The position numbers and the translations under genes were made by a program. DNA of 64,000 nt from Charina bottae. Its lineage: Eukaryota > Chordata > Lepidosauria > Squamata > Charinaidae. This document shows positions 20,683-31,300 of the stretch, piece after piece. Position 1 is the stretch's first letter, and each line of letters starts with the position of its first letter. The stretch lies in the NCBI GenBank assembly GCA_023362775.1, contig JALMGJ010000005.1:37629463-37693462 (forward strand), read 5' to 3'. Below the pieces are notes generated by a model. It was not told the DNA's origin. It made no database searches and saw nothing but the letters and a program-made list of their open reading frames with translations.

Positions 20683-21201
20683 CAGTGATCGGCAAACTTT
20701 TTTATGCCAGGGGCCATTTTGACATTTATAACATTTATAACATCACTCGAGGGCCAGGGGGCGAGGTTTGAGGGTGGGAGCCAATCGCGCAGAAGTGGGT
20801 GGGGTTTGCAGGTGGGAGCCAATCGTGTGGAAGGGGGCGGGGTTTGCGGGCGGGAGCCAATCGCGTGGAAGGGGGCGGGGGAGGTTTGGAAGAAGGAGAA
20901 GGGAAAGAGAGGCTCGACTGCTCCAGTTGCTTCTCTTCTGGAGCCGCTCACGCCCCCAGTCCAGGCAAAGTAAAGCTGGTGGGGAATCCAGCGCGGGAGC
21001 GGGGTTTGCGGGCGGGAGCCAATCGCGCACACTTAGGCCCTGCTGCCGCCATGCCCGCCACGCCCACTGCAGTGCCCGCCGCCGCCATGCACACCATGCC
21101 CGCTGCCGTGCCTGCCCCTGCCACGCCCGCCTGTGGAAGAGCCACACTCAAGGGGCCAAAGAGCCGCATGTGGCTCGCGAGCCGCGGTTTGCCGACCACT
21201 G
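20683..21201. mobile_element. Non-autonomous hAT element with internal GC-rich repeats
   Basis: Ends CAGTGATCGGCAAACTTTTT and (reverse strand) CAGTGGTCGGCAAACCGCGG, with the exact 8-bp duplication GGTTAGAC (20675-20682 and 21202-21209). The interior has about five degenerate copies of a roughly 30-bp unit (GGGGTTTGCGGGCGGGAGCC, then AATCGCG) at about 20765-21030. Frames up to 157 residues here are low-complexity and not genes. Confidence 0.92.
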
Positions 21202-21369
21202 GGTTAGACAAAACAAGCCAACTTATAAAATATTTCTGTGATTCTTTTCTATCAATCTTGTAGATTGAATTTCTTTCCAAAAATTGGAAATACTGTTTAA
21301 AGGCAAATATTTTAACAATATTTTATATTCTACAGTTATGCAGTCTTTCTGTATAACTAGGTTATCAGT

Positions 21370-23545
21370 GTAACATTTAAAAGAGGTGGTTGTCCCACCA
21401 TCTGTTAAAAAAGTGGCTGGACCCTACAGTACTGAACAATTTCTGTCCAGTCTTCAAGCTTCACTTTTTGGGGAAGGTTGTAGAGAAGGTAACACAGCAG
21501 CTCCAGAGAACCATGGAGGAAACGTATTATCTGGATCCTTTTCAGTCAGACCTGGGTAAGGGATCAAAACGGCATTGATGGTGCGGGAGCGGGATGCAGT
21601 GGTGCATCCAACTTTTCTCTTGACCTCTCAGTGGCTTGTGATACCATCAGTCATGGCTTCCTTCTGGATCAGCTCTGGGTATTGGGAATGGGTGGTACTG
21701 TGTTTTTGTGGTTTTCTTTCTCCCTCCAGGGCCAGTTCCAGTTGGTTTTGATAGGGGAGGAAAGCTCCAGCCCATGGCCTCTGCTTTGCAGGGTTCCACA
21801 GGGCTCAGGGCTCTCTCTGCTTCTATTTAACATCTGTATGAAGCCTCTGAGGTCATTGGACAGCATGGGTAAGGTATCATCAGTATGCTGATGATACCCA
21901 GCTTTATATCTCCACCCCTGGGTGCCCAAATGACGCTGTGGAGGTTCTGTCTCTATTTCTGCAAGGGTTCAGATGGGGAACAAAAGGCTTTAGCTCAACC
22001 CTAGAAAGACTGAATGGCTTTGGGTATTAGTGTCCCCTGGTTCTGGGGATTTTTGGCCTTTAGTTCTAGATGGGCGTGCACTACCCCAAACACAACCAGT
22101 GTGCATGTCAGGATGCCATCCTGCCAGAGATAAATGTGGTTTTTAGATAGTTATTATGTAGGTGGGGTTTGTAGTTATTAGGTAGATGGGGGTTGTGGTT
22201 AGGTTTGTAGTTATTAGGTAGATGGGGTTGTAGTTAGGGCAGTAATTAGCACACTTGCAGGACGTTGGAGAGGCGTTGGAATGTGGAAGGGGAGAGACGG
22301 GAACCAGGCACCAAGGCCATTCAGCTGGGAACATCAAAGGACTAACAGTTTAGAGGTATGGGAACGGAGATCATAGGGGAGGGGTTGGTGAGGAGTAAGT
22401 GGGAATTAGCATGTTTAAAGTGTGATTGCGTGCGCTTTTGCTCAATCTGTTCTTTGCATTGATTCTATTAATTTGTATTAATTAAAGAACCTTTTCATAT
22501 CCTACCATGGCTTGTGGTGAAAATTTCTAAATTAATATCAAAGGAGTGGATCATCACAGTGCAGTTGGGGGTCCTCTTGGACTCACGGCTACTGTTCAAG
22601 GAATAGATGGCAGCCATGGCTACGAGGGCCTTTGCACAACTACAAGTTGTACACCAATTATGCCCTTTCCTGGACCGCAAGGCTCTGTTCACGGTCACTC
22701 ATGCCTTGGTCATCTCCCAAAAGGACTATTGCAATGTGCTTTACATGGGACTGCACTTGAAGGCTATCCGGAAGCTACAGCTGGTACAAAATGGAGCAGC
22801 ATGGGCCATTATGTGCACTCTTTGAACAGCGCATGTTACACCTCTGCACCACAAGCAGCATTGGCTACCAGCATGCTTTCAGATTCAATTCAAGATGCTG
22901 GTTGTAACCTATAAAGCTTTTCATGGCATGGGCCCAGGTTATCTAAGAGACCGCCTCTCCATGATTATGACCACCCATCTCATTAGGTTCAGCAGAAGAG
23001 GCATGCTCTGGGTCCTGTCTATAATGGAGTGCCATTTGGCAGGGCCCAGGAAGAGAGTTTTTTAGAATATCATTCCCTCAGAGATTATCTGAGTTTCGTA
23101 AAGCCTTAAAGACATGGTTCTGTGTAATGGTATGTGAGAATGACCTTGGGAGACAGGACAAAGACCTGCAGCATTGGCAATGGTCTGATAAGAGGCAGCT
23201 CAGTCCACAGGTGGGAGAAAAGCATGGGAAGAAGGGACCCTCCCTAGTTTTCTGGTAACTAAAAAAAAAGGAGGGGAGAAGTAGGATTAGTTCATCTGGG
23301 TGTGCTTCTTGTCTGGACTACCTTGCAAGGCTGACATTCTGTCACCAGGTCTGGGGATCAGGAGGTGTGGCTGAGCCCATACAATGGTCCTGTTGATTTG
23401 TTAGGGTTTTATCCTGACTGGTTTATTTGTGTTTTGTAATTTCTTGTTTTTTATGGTTTTTATGCTGTTTTTAACTATTATTAGCCGCCAAGAGTCCTGA
23501 ATTTGAGATGGGTGGCCCTTGAATTGAAATAATAAATAAATGAAC
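21370..23545 (+). pseudogene. L2-type LINE, degenerate RT to 3' end
   Basis: Broken frames run in L2 order: FLGKVVEKVTQQLQ and YYLDPFQSDLGKGS (before RT motif A), LDQLWVLGMGGT and FSLQGQFQLVLIGEESSSPW, VPQGSGLSLLLFNICMKPL (motif B), then a motif C remnant at about 21880. After an interruption it continues RAFAQLQVVHQLCPFLDRKA, ISQKDYCNVLYMGLHLKAIR, VTYKAFHGMGPGYLRDRLSM. The 3' tail AATTGAAATAATAAATAAAT ends near 23545. Many stops and frameshifts make it old. An unexplained segment of about 365 bp (22141-22505) splits it. Confidence 0.82.
22141..22505. other. Unidentified insertion within the L2 copy
   Basis: Begins with several copies of GTAGTTATTAGGTAGATGGG and ends near TTAATTAAAGAACCTTTTCA. 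It separates two consecutive parts of the L2 protein. The end resembles the polyadenylation region of an LTR, but I found no convincing flanking duplication. Confidence 0.4.
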
Positions 23546-23987
23546 AAGCAAATAAATAATAATACTTTATTTGAGCAGAATCTGTGGGGGAAGGGACCCA
23601 TACCAGCTGTTTGGGCTGGTGCTAAATGGGCTGGTAATGGCTGTGAGCATGTACCTCAGTGAGGCCAGACTGGGCATGCCACTCCAGTTTCTTTTGGGGA
23701 AGAAAAACTGCCATTCTAATTGTACTGCTGCAGCCCAGCTTTGTAAAATATGGAGGGAAGAAGCTCTTCCAGCTTTGCCAGCCAGGGTGTTTATACGAAC
23801 TTGTGCATATGCAAGGCTAGTCTGGTCGATTCTATTACTGTTTGGAGGAGCAGTTGGTTTATTGGACTGCCAGAGCCCAGCTTCTCCGGAGTGAGAGAAG
23901 TTGTTCAAGCTGGCGGCGGCAGCCAGCTGATTACCTTGAACTGCACTCCTTTTCTTCCCTACTGTAAGATGTTCAACTGGCAGCAGG
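23546..23987. other. Unidentified, possibly a repeat
   Basis: GC-richer than its surroundings, with overlapping open frames on both strands (107-113 codons). No similarity recognised. Confidence 0.3.
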
Positions 23988-24170
23988 GAGACTTGGGTCT
24001 TATGCCACCTTCAGCTATGGAAGCTCACTGGGTGACATTGGGTCAGTTGCTCACTCTCAGGCCAATGTTCTTCATAGGGTTGTGAGAGAAAATGAGAGCA
24101 AGGAGAGCTATATATGCCTCCTTAAACTCATAAATGAAAGGTGGGATATAAATCTGACAAAATAAATTAT
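23988..24170 (+). mobile_element. CORE-SINE, old copy
   Basis: GGGTGACATTGGGTCAGTTG and CATAGGGTTGTGAGAGAAAA followed by GGTGGGATATAAATC match the core and 3' part of the MIR-like SINEs, with more changes than the others. Confidence 0.65.
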
Positions 24171-26204
24171 TCTTGGAATGGGGATAACAGATGAATTATT
24201 AACTATTTAGTGATTATTTAATGATTGGGTAAAGGAGATATTGGTGTGCTTCTCTAAACTCATATCTGTTGTCAATGATAGTTGAATACACACTCAATTT
24301 TTTTATAATAGTTTACACTGAACAAAGTCTAGAAAGAGAGGCTGTTATGCTGCAAATCATCAAATCAAAGAGCTTGGAAAATGCTAATCCTTTGGTACCT
24401 AAGAGGCATGGAAATTTGGATACAGTTGGAGCTTAACATTTAAGAAATCAGGAATGACATTTGTGAAATGTCCAACCTGCGTTACAAAACAGCAATAGTA
24501 AACAAGAAGGAAATGCAGTAGAATTGGAAGATGTGCATAGTCTTGCTGCTCTGTGGACAATACATATGTTCTTGTGTCTTACTTGTTTTATACAACTATG
24601 TATCTTCATCAGGTTGCCTTTATGGAAAATATACTGTTTTTCCAAAAGGAGTATTCTGAATCTGGGAAAAAGTAAAATTCCTCCAGATTATATATTCATT
24701 AATAACATGATTCCTTAGTGGAAAGGGGATGCAAGAATTTCAGTTACAATGAAATTTGCAGAAGATGCTATAACATCTTCTGTGCTCCTATTTTCTATAC
24801 CATTTCCTATTGAGACTTTATTTTATTTCAGGATTTTCTGTTCTTATGAATTTCATATGCAGGACATAGTGGAATAACTGTAATACTGTTAACCATTTAG
24901 GCATCCATAGTTGTCAGTAAGGATACAGTGTATAGCCACGTGTTCCTTTTCCTCTATGCGTATCTTGAACTGATGTTTTTTGTGAAAGAGAGGATGGCTC
25001 TGTGTGATTCTTCTCATAACCTGTTTATTTCTATGGGTCGTTCTGTCATTGTAGCCTTGTTATAGGTGCACATTTGACATTGTGTTTGACTATATCTGAG
25101 GCAGACTGTCTATAGAGAGTCTGAGATAATAGCTATCCTCTATTTTTTTAGAAGTCTGTTGTACATGCTGTGTTTGTGCAAATTTCATCAGTTAAGTGCC
25201 TTTTAACTTACATTGCATTTTTCTCTCTGATACACTCATTGTTCTGTTTGGCTTTCAGTTTCCTAGTACTGTATGTTACATATGTGCCTTGGGGATTTGT
25301 TTGGTGACAGAAAGAAACTTGAAAAACATAACACATCTTTCTAGCATTTGTTTCTAATGTTTACAGTAATATGGCATGGATAGAGAACAACAAATTCAGT
25401 GCTTTGAAATGACTGTCAAATTCCAGACCTAAGTCCCATAGAAATGTGTTGCAGGACTGAAACAAGCAGTTTATGCTAGAAAACCATCAAATGTTACTGA
25501 GCTGAAACAGTTTACTATAGAGAAATAGGGAAAAATTTCTACACAGCAATGTGAAAGATAGATAATTAATTACAGGAAGTGTTTGATTGCAGTCATGGCA
25601 GATAAAGGTGGTACAATCTTTTAGTGAATCTAAGGGAGTAATTACTTTTTCACACTGGCATATCACATGTTGGAAGACTTTGTCACTGTGGTATTATTTG
25701 TTCACTGAGACTCCCTTTATCAGCAGGATCCACATGAAGCTCTGATAATATTCAGTGGCAAAGATATGCAAGAATTCAGAACAAGCAAAAGGGAACAAAT
25801 AGTTTTTCACAGAAGTGTAAAAGAAATACAGATTAAATCAGGACAACAATGTGAATATTAGACTTGGGCTTCATGCGCACAGCAGAGTGAAGTCTAGTAC
25901 AAATCTTGATTAATAAAACCCTCAGGATTCAGTGATTACAGAGAGAAAAATTATATTACATATTGGCTTCAAAACAAAATGGTATATTGTTTGGAGAGAT
26001 TTCTGTACTTTGCACAGTTGCAAATCCTTTTCTATCTTTCTGTTCCACTAGCCCCCTATTCCTGTGATTTTGATATCTGTTTCCATTTTACCCATTACTA
26101 GTCTTGTCCCTTCCAATTTTCTTATTCTGATCCCAGTATTTTCAGGAGATAAAAATAAAAGTATCTTAAAATCAAGCTTGACTCCTTTGAACTTACATGG
26201 ATAT
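24171..26204. other. Intronic, nothing recognised
   Basis: About 2 kb of AT-rich sequence with only short chance frames. Confidence 0.5.
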
Positions 26205-26208
26205 ATTC

Positions 26209-26380
26209 CGCCTGAGGCATGAAAGCCGATTGGGTGACCTTGGGCCAGTCACTCACACTCAGCCCAACTCACCTCACAGGGTTGTTGTGGGGAAAATAGG
26301 AGGAGGAAGGAGTATTAGGTATGTTCACCACCTTGAGTTATTTATAAAAATAATAAAGGGATAAAAATAAAATAAAAAAT
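26209..26380 (+). mobile_element. CORE-SINE, 3' part
   Basis: Starts within CGCCTGAGGCATGAAAGCCG and keeps GTGACCTTGGGCCAGTCACT, CTCACCTCACAGGGTTGTTG and TTGAGTTATTTATAAAAATA. The tRNA-like head is missing. Confidence 0.8.
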
Positions 26381-26392
26381 AAAATAAAAAAA

Positions 26393-26454
26393 TTATATAT
26401 ATATGTATATGTGTATGTGTATGTATATGTGTGTATATATATACGTATGTATAT

Positions 26455-26502
<48 letters not shown>
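26393..26502. repeat. Compound AT/GT/CATA/CA microsatellite
   Basis: (AT)n, (GTATAT)n, (CATA)n and about 19 CA repeats in succession, directly after the A-rich end of the SINE, which is a usual place for microsatellite birth. Confidence 0.95.
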
Positions 26503-26504
<2 letters not shown>

Positions 26505-26623
26505 TTAATGGTGTGATACAGAAGTGGTTTGCATTGCTTTTTCTGGCATATATTTTCAACTTCCCAGTCTGGTCTATATCTGTAGCCTTTACTGTACATA
26601 TAGTTCCCCCTCTGCTACTACAC

Positions 26624-27589
26624 TACAGTCCTTGGTTAATGACGGTAATTGGGACCAGAATTTCCATCACGGTTGCAAAGCGCAATATCACATGACTGCA
26701 TCGCTTAGCGATGGCAATTCCAGCAGTCCCTATTGCCGTTCTTAACCGAATCCCACCAGTCGTTAGGCGAGGACCCACCCTGATCCAAGCCATTCCCAGC
26801 TTGGTTCCTCCCAGCACCGAGCCATGGTAAGGTAAGGGACTGCCTCCTCTTGAACTCCGTCCACCTGCCTTTCTCCCCCCCATCTCTGCCCTTTTGGCCA
26901 CCTGCCTACCTGCTACGACCAGCTGCCCAGGCTTGCCTGCCACCACCGCACCTGCCACACCGCGCACCCCTACTGTACCGGCCAGGGCCTTTCGCGCTGC
27001 CTCCTTTCGCACTGGTGCAACCAGGGCTTCTCTTGTGCTCCGCCCAGGATCTTCCTTCGCGAAAGAAGCCCGGCATGTGAAAGAAGGTCTTGGCTGCACT
27101 GGCACAAAAGAAGGACCGGGTAGAAGGTTTCCTTCTTTCACACCAGCACAGCCAGGGCCTTCTTTCATGCGCCGGGCTTCTTTTGTGAAAGAAGGCCCTG
27201 GGCAGGGCACAAACGGAGGCCCTGTCTGGCATGCGAGTAGAGGCCTTGGCTGGTGCACGAATGGAGACCCTGGGCAGGGCGCGAGAGAAGCCCCAGCTGC
27301 ACCAGCATGAAAGAAGGCCCCAACGAGTACAGTAGTGGCATGCAGTGCGGCAGGGGTGGCAGTGGGCAGGGGCAGCTGATGGTGGCAGTTGGCGGCAGTG
27401 GGTAGGTGGGCAGCCAAAAGGCGGTCATAAATGTGGGTGGGCCCAAGTGGGCCCAAAGTTTGTTCACATGACTGCGGGGGTGCTGTAATGGCCAGAACTT
27501 CAAGGACCAGCAGTAAGTCCTTTCATTCAGTGCCGTTGTAACTTTGAATGGTCACTGAACGAATGGACGTTAAGTGAGGACTACCTGTA
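26624..27589. mobile_element. TA-flanked non-autonomous DNA transposon with GC-rich interior
   Basis: The right end, reversed, reads TACAGGTAGTCCTCACTTAA. The left end, TACAGTCCTTGGTTAATGAC, is a decayed counterpart. Subterminal blocks such as ATCACATGACTGC and CTTAGCGATGGCAATTCCAG recur in the copy at 52.5 kb. Between them, 26760-27440 is a GC-rich block of imperfect repeats (GAAAGAAGGCCCTGG-like units in both orientations) absent from that copy. The 277-codon open frame here is a by-product. Confidence 0.75.
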
Positions 27590-28880
27590 ATGCTTAGCTT
27601 TTAGATCAGCCAAGGTTGGCTAGATGCTGCCACTTCCAGAAGCTTTCAAGACACGCATGGTACTAATTAGATTGGTAGTAAGATCCATTGCAGAACTTAA
27701 GACAATTTCTCTTCCACAGTTTCTACCTTTGGGTATTTTTTTCCTTTGTTATTCATTTTCTTCCTGCTTCTCCTTTTTCGTAATCTTCTCTCATGATAAC
27801 TCTTGAAAGCCATCATCCATTTGAGAATTTTATTGTTGTTTTTTGTTTAAAAGTTTTTTCTAACTGTATTATGTTTTTATTTTTGTTCACCACCTACAGT
27901 TCCTTTTGGTAGATGGGTGGCCATATATGTTTGTTTAACAAACAATTATACCTTAATCTTAGGGATTTCAAGCAATATAATTATTAATTCAATTTTCTGT
28001 TGACCTGAAATGTTTCATTTATTAGAGTTATCTAATGTTTGGAATAAATTGGTAGATCCAGATCTATACATCCAGTAGGGCCCTATACAGCATTTGAAGG
28101 AGATACTTTGCAAAGCAGGTAACTGGTAGGATAGTTTTGAAGCAGCCACAGGAGGCTTGCAAAGGCTGTGGCTGCCATAACACTTTGAAGAGAAGTCCTT
28201 TTTCATGGTAACACACATGAGGAAGTATTTCTTTAAAAGCTTTGCCTGGTTTTAATTTCCAGTGCTTTGATATCATTTTTCTGGGATCACAATACACACA
28301 GAAATTCATGTGTATCTGTATATAGTGTGCATAGAGATTCTGAATTATAAATAAAATAATCATTTTAAAAATCAAATCAAAAATTTATTTATGGTCCAAG
28401 ACCAAACACATTTTAAAAATGTATAATGTTCTGTAATTTATTCATTAATGCTTATACAGTATATTTCTTATGGATTGGGCAAAGCTTATTTCTGTGTCAT
28501 TAGAAATCTGATGTATAAAATTTTGTCTGGATCACTGTCAAAATCATTATGCTAGTTGCTTTTTGGTGGCTATATGTCACGGGTTCTTTTGTACCCAAGG
28601 GTGTTTATTCAGACTCAACAGGAAGTCCCCCAAGAAAACACTGCACACATAAAGATTTGTCTCTCCCCTTATTTGTTTGGGGGGGTATTTTTAGAAAAGT
28701 GTGAAAAAGTGTGCTCTAGCTATCTATGTGTCTATCTCATACCATCCTAGTTTGTATCTAACTACCTATATTCCTACTAGACTTAGACTATGGAACTATT
28801 CCTATCCTTCTCTAATACTTATAGTAGGCTTCCTATCCTTCTCTAATACTTATAGTAGGCTAACTATGCTATCACTATTA
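27590..28880. other. Intronic; L2-like tail and a short duplication only
   Basis: At 27890-27935 CACCACCTACAGTTCC and AGATGGGTGGCCATATA resemble an L2 3' tail. At 28801-28862 a 31-bp unit beginning CCTATCCTTCTCTAATACTT is present twice in tandem. Nothing else recognised. Confidence 0.5.
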
Positions 28881-28892
28881 CTATCTAACTAT

Positions 28893-29020
28893 TGTTGTTG
28901 TTTATTCGTTCAGTCGTTTCCGACTCTTCGTGACTTCATGGACCAGTCCACGCCAGAGCTTTCTGTCGGCCGTCACCATCCCCAGCTCCCCAATGGTTGA
29001 GTCCGTCACCTCCAGAATAT
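28893..29020 (-). mobile_element. BovB-like LINE, 3' tip only
   Basis: On the - strand it encodes the last BovB residues (LVHEVTKSR-like: CTGGTCCATGAAGTCACGAA) and ends in AACAACAA. It is flanked by the exact 12-bp duplication CTATCTAACTAT (28881-28892 and 29021-29032), so it is an independent 5'-truncated insertion of 128 bp. Confidence 0.85.
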
Positions 29021-29138
29021 CTATCTAACTATAACTATTACTATTAGAAACTAACACTTCTGCTACTATCTCTAGCACAAGGCTCCTTTAAAAGGGCAGC
29101 TTTCTCACTTGCCCTCTCCAGACGTTTGCTGCAAGACT

Positions 29139-29552
29139 CTGTAGCTTGAATCATGTCAACTGGATTTCTATTTTCTCAGTGGAAACGTTTCGCTCCTTAT
29201 CCAAGGAGCTTCTTCAGTCTGAGCAAAGTTGGTAAGGGAATCCTAAATATGTTTCTAGGTAGCTGTGTGACCTTACACCTGGGGCTAGGTCATGGTTATG
29301 TTGAGATGTTATTTTTAAGTCCTTTTATCATCTAAAGGACTTAAAAATAACATCTCAATATAACCATGACCCCAGGTGTAAGGTCACACAGCTACCTAGA
29401 AACATATTTAGGATTCCCTTACCAACTTTGCTCAGACTGAAGAAGCTCCTTGGATAAGGAGCGAAACGTTTCCACTGAGAAAATAGAAATCCAGTTGACA
29501 TGATTCAAGCTACAGACAATTCCACCTGGATGACTGAGAACCTTCATAGACA
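29139..29552. mobile_element. Palindromic Penelope-like insertion (PLE-3)
   Basis: Flanked by the exact 15-bp repeat GTTTGCTGCAAGACT (29124-29138 and 29553-29567). Two inverted PLE 3' ends meet at about 29335 (ATCTAAAGGAC). Here the short arm is on the left (starting CTGTAGCTTG) and the long arm on the right, ending CTTCATAGACA. A hammerhead-like core lies in each arm (right: 29437-29466). Confidence 0.93.
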
Positions 29553-29567
29553 GTTTGCTGCAAGACT

Positions 29568-31300
29568 TCACTGCTGCTTGTCTTTTCCTCCAGACCTTCC
29601 ACATCTCTTTGGGAAAACAAACACCTTTTTCTTCCCTTGGTTGCTGTCTTCCTCCTGTTCTGTCTGCCAGCTGTAAACTCCAAACATACACCAGCTCTTC
29701 CTTCACCTTCTGCTCTCCCTCACCGCCTCCTCGCTCTCCCCTTCTCCCCAGCTGTTCCAAACGAAGGCTTTTTAACAGTCTCACTGCCCTCCTTACGCTG
29801 AGAGAACTTCGAAGTACAGGGGAGGAAGGCGATCACAGGTTCCTGTAATAATCTTACAGCCTGTCTTTTCACACTATATATTTATAGAAAATTGGGATGA
29901 AATCATTACTCAGATATTACAATGTTTTGTGTGTGTGTGTGTACCTAGCTCTGTGTACAAATATTAAGGATGCTGCTGAGAACTGAACTGTCTGTTACAT
30001 TGTTCTGCACATACTAATGACTATTCTCAGTTTGCTCCTTATTGGAAATTTCTCTCATTTAATATCTGCATTTTCATCAGTTTTATTTAGACATGACATA
30101 AGTAGCTTTTTCTGTGATAACTTCTGAGGAAGTATTTAAACATTTTGACTTGCAAGCATTAATTTGCATTTGTATGTGTATTCAAATACGTTTTTTTAAG
30201 GCAAATTAGGAATTTAGCTCAGAGATGATAGCCTGTTCTTGCCATCTGTAAAAATATGTTAAGAACCTTTTACTAAGATCTTAGTTAAATGTTGTATTTG
30301 CCAATAAGCTTTCTCTGTGGAGAATATGAAGGCTTCCCACCAACAGGCAGAAGAAATTAGGGAGGGAACATGCTTACTTTCTAGGTGAAGTTACTGGCTA
30401 TTGCTCACCATTTCTCTTATTATTAATTGTCTTAGGAGTTGGTTTAAGAACAAGAGAAGCAATGAAAAGTACTTTCTATATAGTGAGAGGACAATAGTTC
30501 ATCTCCCCACTATTGATATTTTCAGCATTGGGGGTTCTCAGTGTCCAGAATGGGCGTACATAATAGCTCAGTAGTCAAGCAGTATGTGTAATGCATGGTC
30601 AGTTTCTCTCTTTTCTGCTTTATAGTTTACATTTGAAGTATTGGAAAGCCCCATAGGAATATTAATATTTTAAACATGATGTATGTGCATGCATAGCCAC
30701 CTTTCGACACATATATGCAATTTGGCCATCCTTTAAACATTACAGTATCGAATACATACCTTTTCTCACTTCATGGTTAGTCTTCATCGACAAAAGAAAT
30801 GAACCCTCTGTTTTGCTTCTGCTGCTTTGACCCAATTTGTGTATTCTTCCCTCTTCCTTATAAATAGGAATATTATAAATGAAGTCCTTGGAATTCACAC
30901 TTCACTAAAAACTGAATTATGTCACATGCCTATTTATTAAATTTTATCACTTATTCAATATAAGATTACATTGTAATCAATTTTCTAAAAGTTAAAAGTA
31001 AGGTTTATATCACATAGTTAACCAGAGAACATATTGGAGAGCCTTGGATCATTCAGCCCAGAACAACTGTCAAATGTTACGGAACTGTAGAAACTCTTGT
31101 ATCTTGCTCTAATATTAAAAATACTAGAGAGCTGATATAGTGTGTGCTGTCACAGGTATGATGATACCTGTGACAAATTTTGCTATTAGCCTTATCAGAA
31201 AAAACAAACAGCAGTGGTATTACACAGACTTTGTAACTGTTGAAAAACAATCTTTGAAATTACTTTTGAGTTTTTATAATCTCCCTTTTTTTCCTCTTAG
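29568..31300. other. 3' part of MSL2 intron 1
   Basis: No repeat or exon recognised. The polypyrimidine tract and acceptor CCCTTTTTTTCCTCTTAG end at 31300. Confidence 0.6.

Larger units (their letters stand above)
8428..31300 (+). other. MSL2: MSL2 intron 1 (about 22.9 kb)
   Basis: Bounded by donor GTGAGT (8428) and the acceptor TTTTTTCCTCTTAG (ending 31300). It is filled with mobile elements listed separately. The stretches 8560-9430, 10590-10780, 11284-11638, 13379-15890, 19485-20254, 24171-26204, 27590-28880 and 29568-31300 contain no exon or complete element that I recognise. Confidence 0.9.

Noticed and set aside
20661..21263. Several overlapping frames of 89-157 codons
   Set aside because: They come from CpG-rich tandem units inside a hAT element with perfect target duplications.
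26623..27456. 277-codon open frame on the - strand
   Set aside because: It lies in GC-rich imperfect repeats inside a transposon, has overlapping frames of similar length on both strands, and shows no domain.
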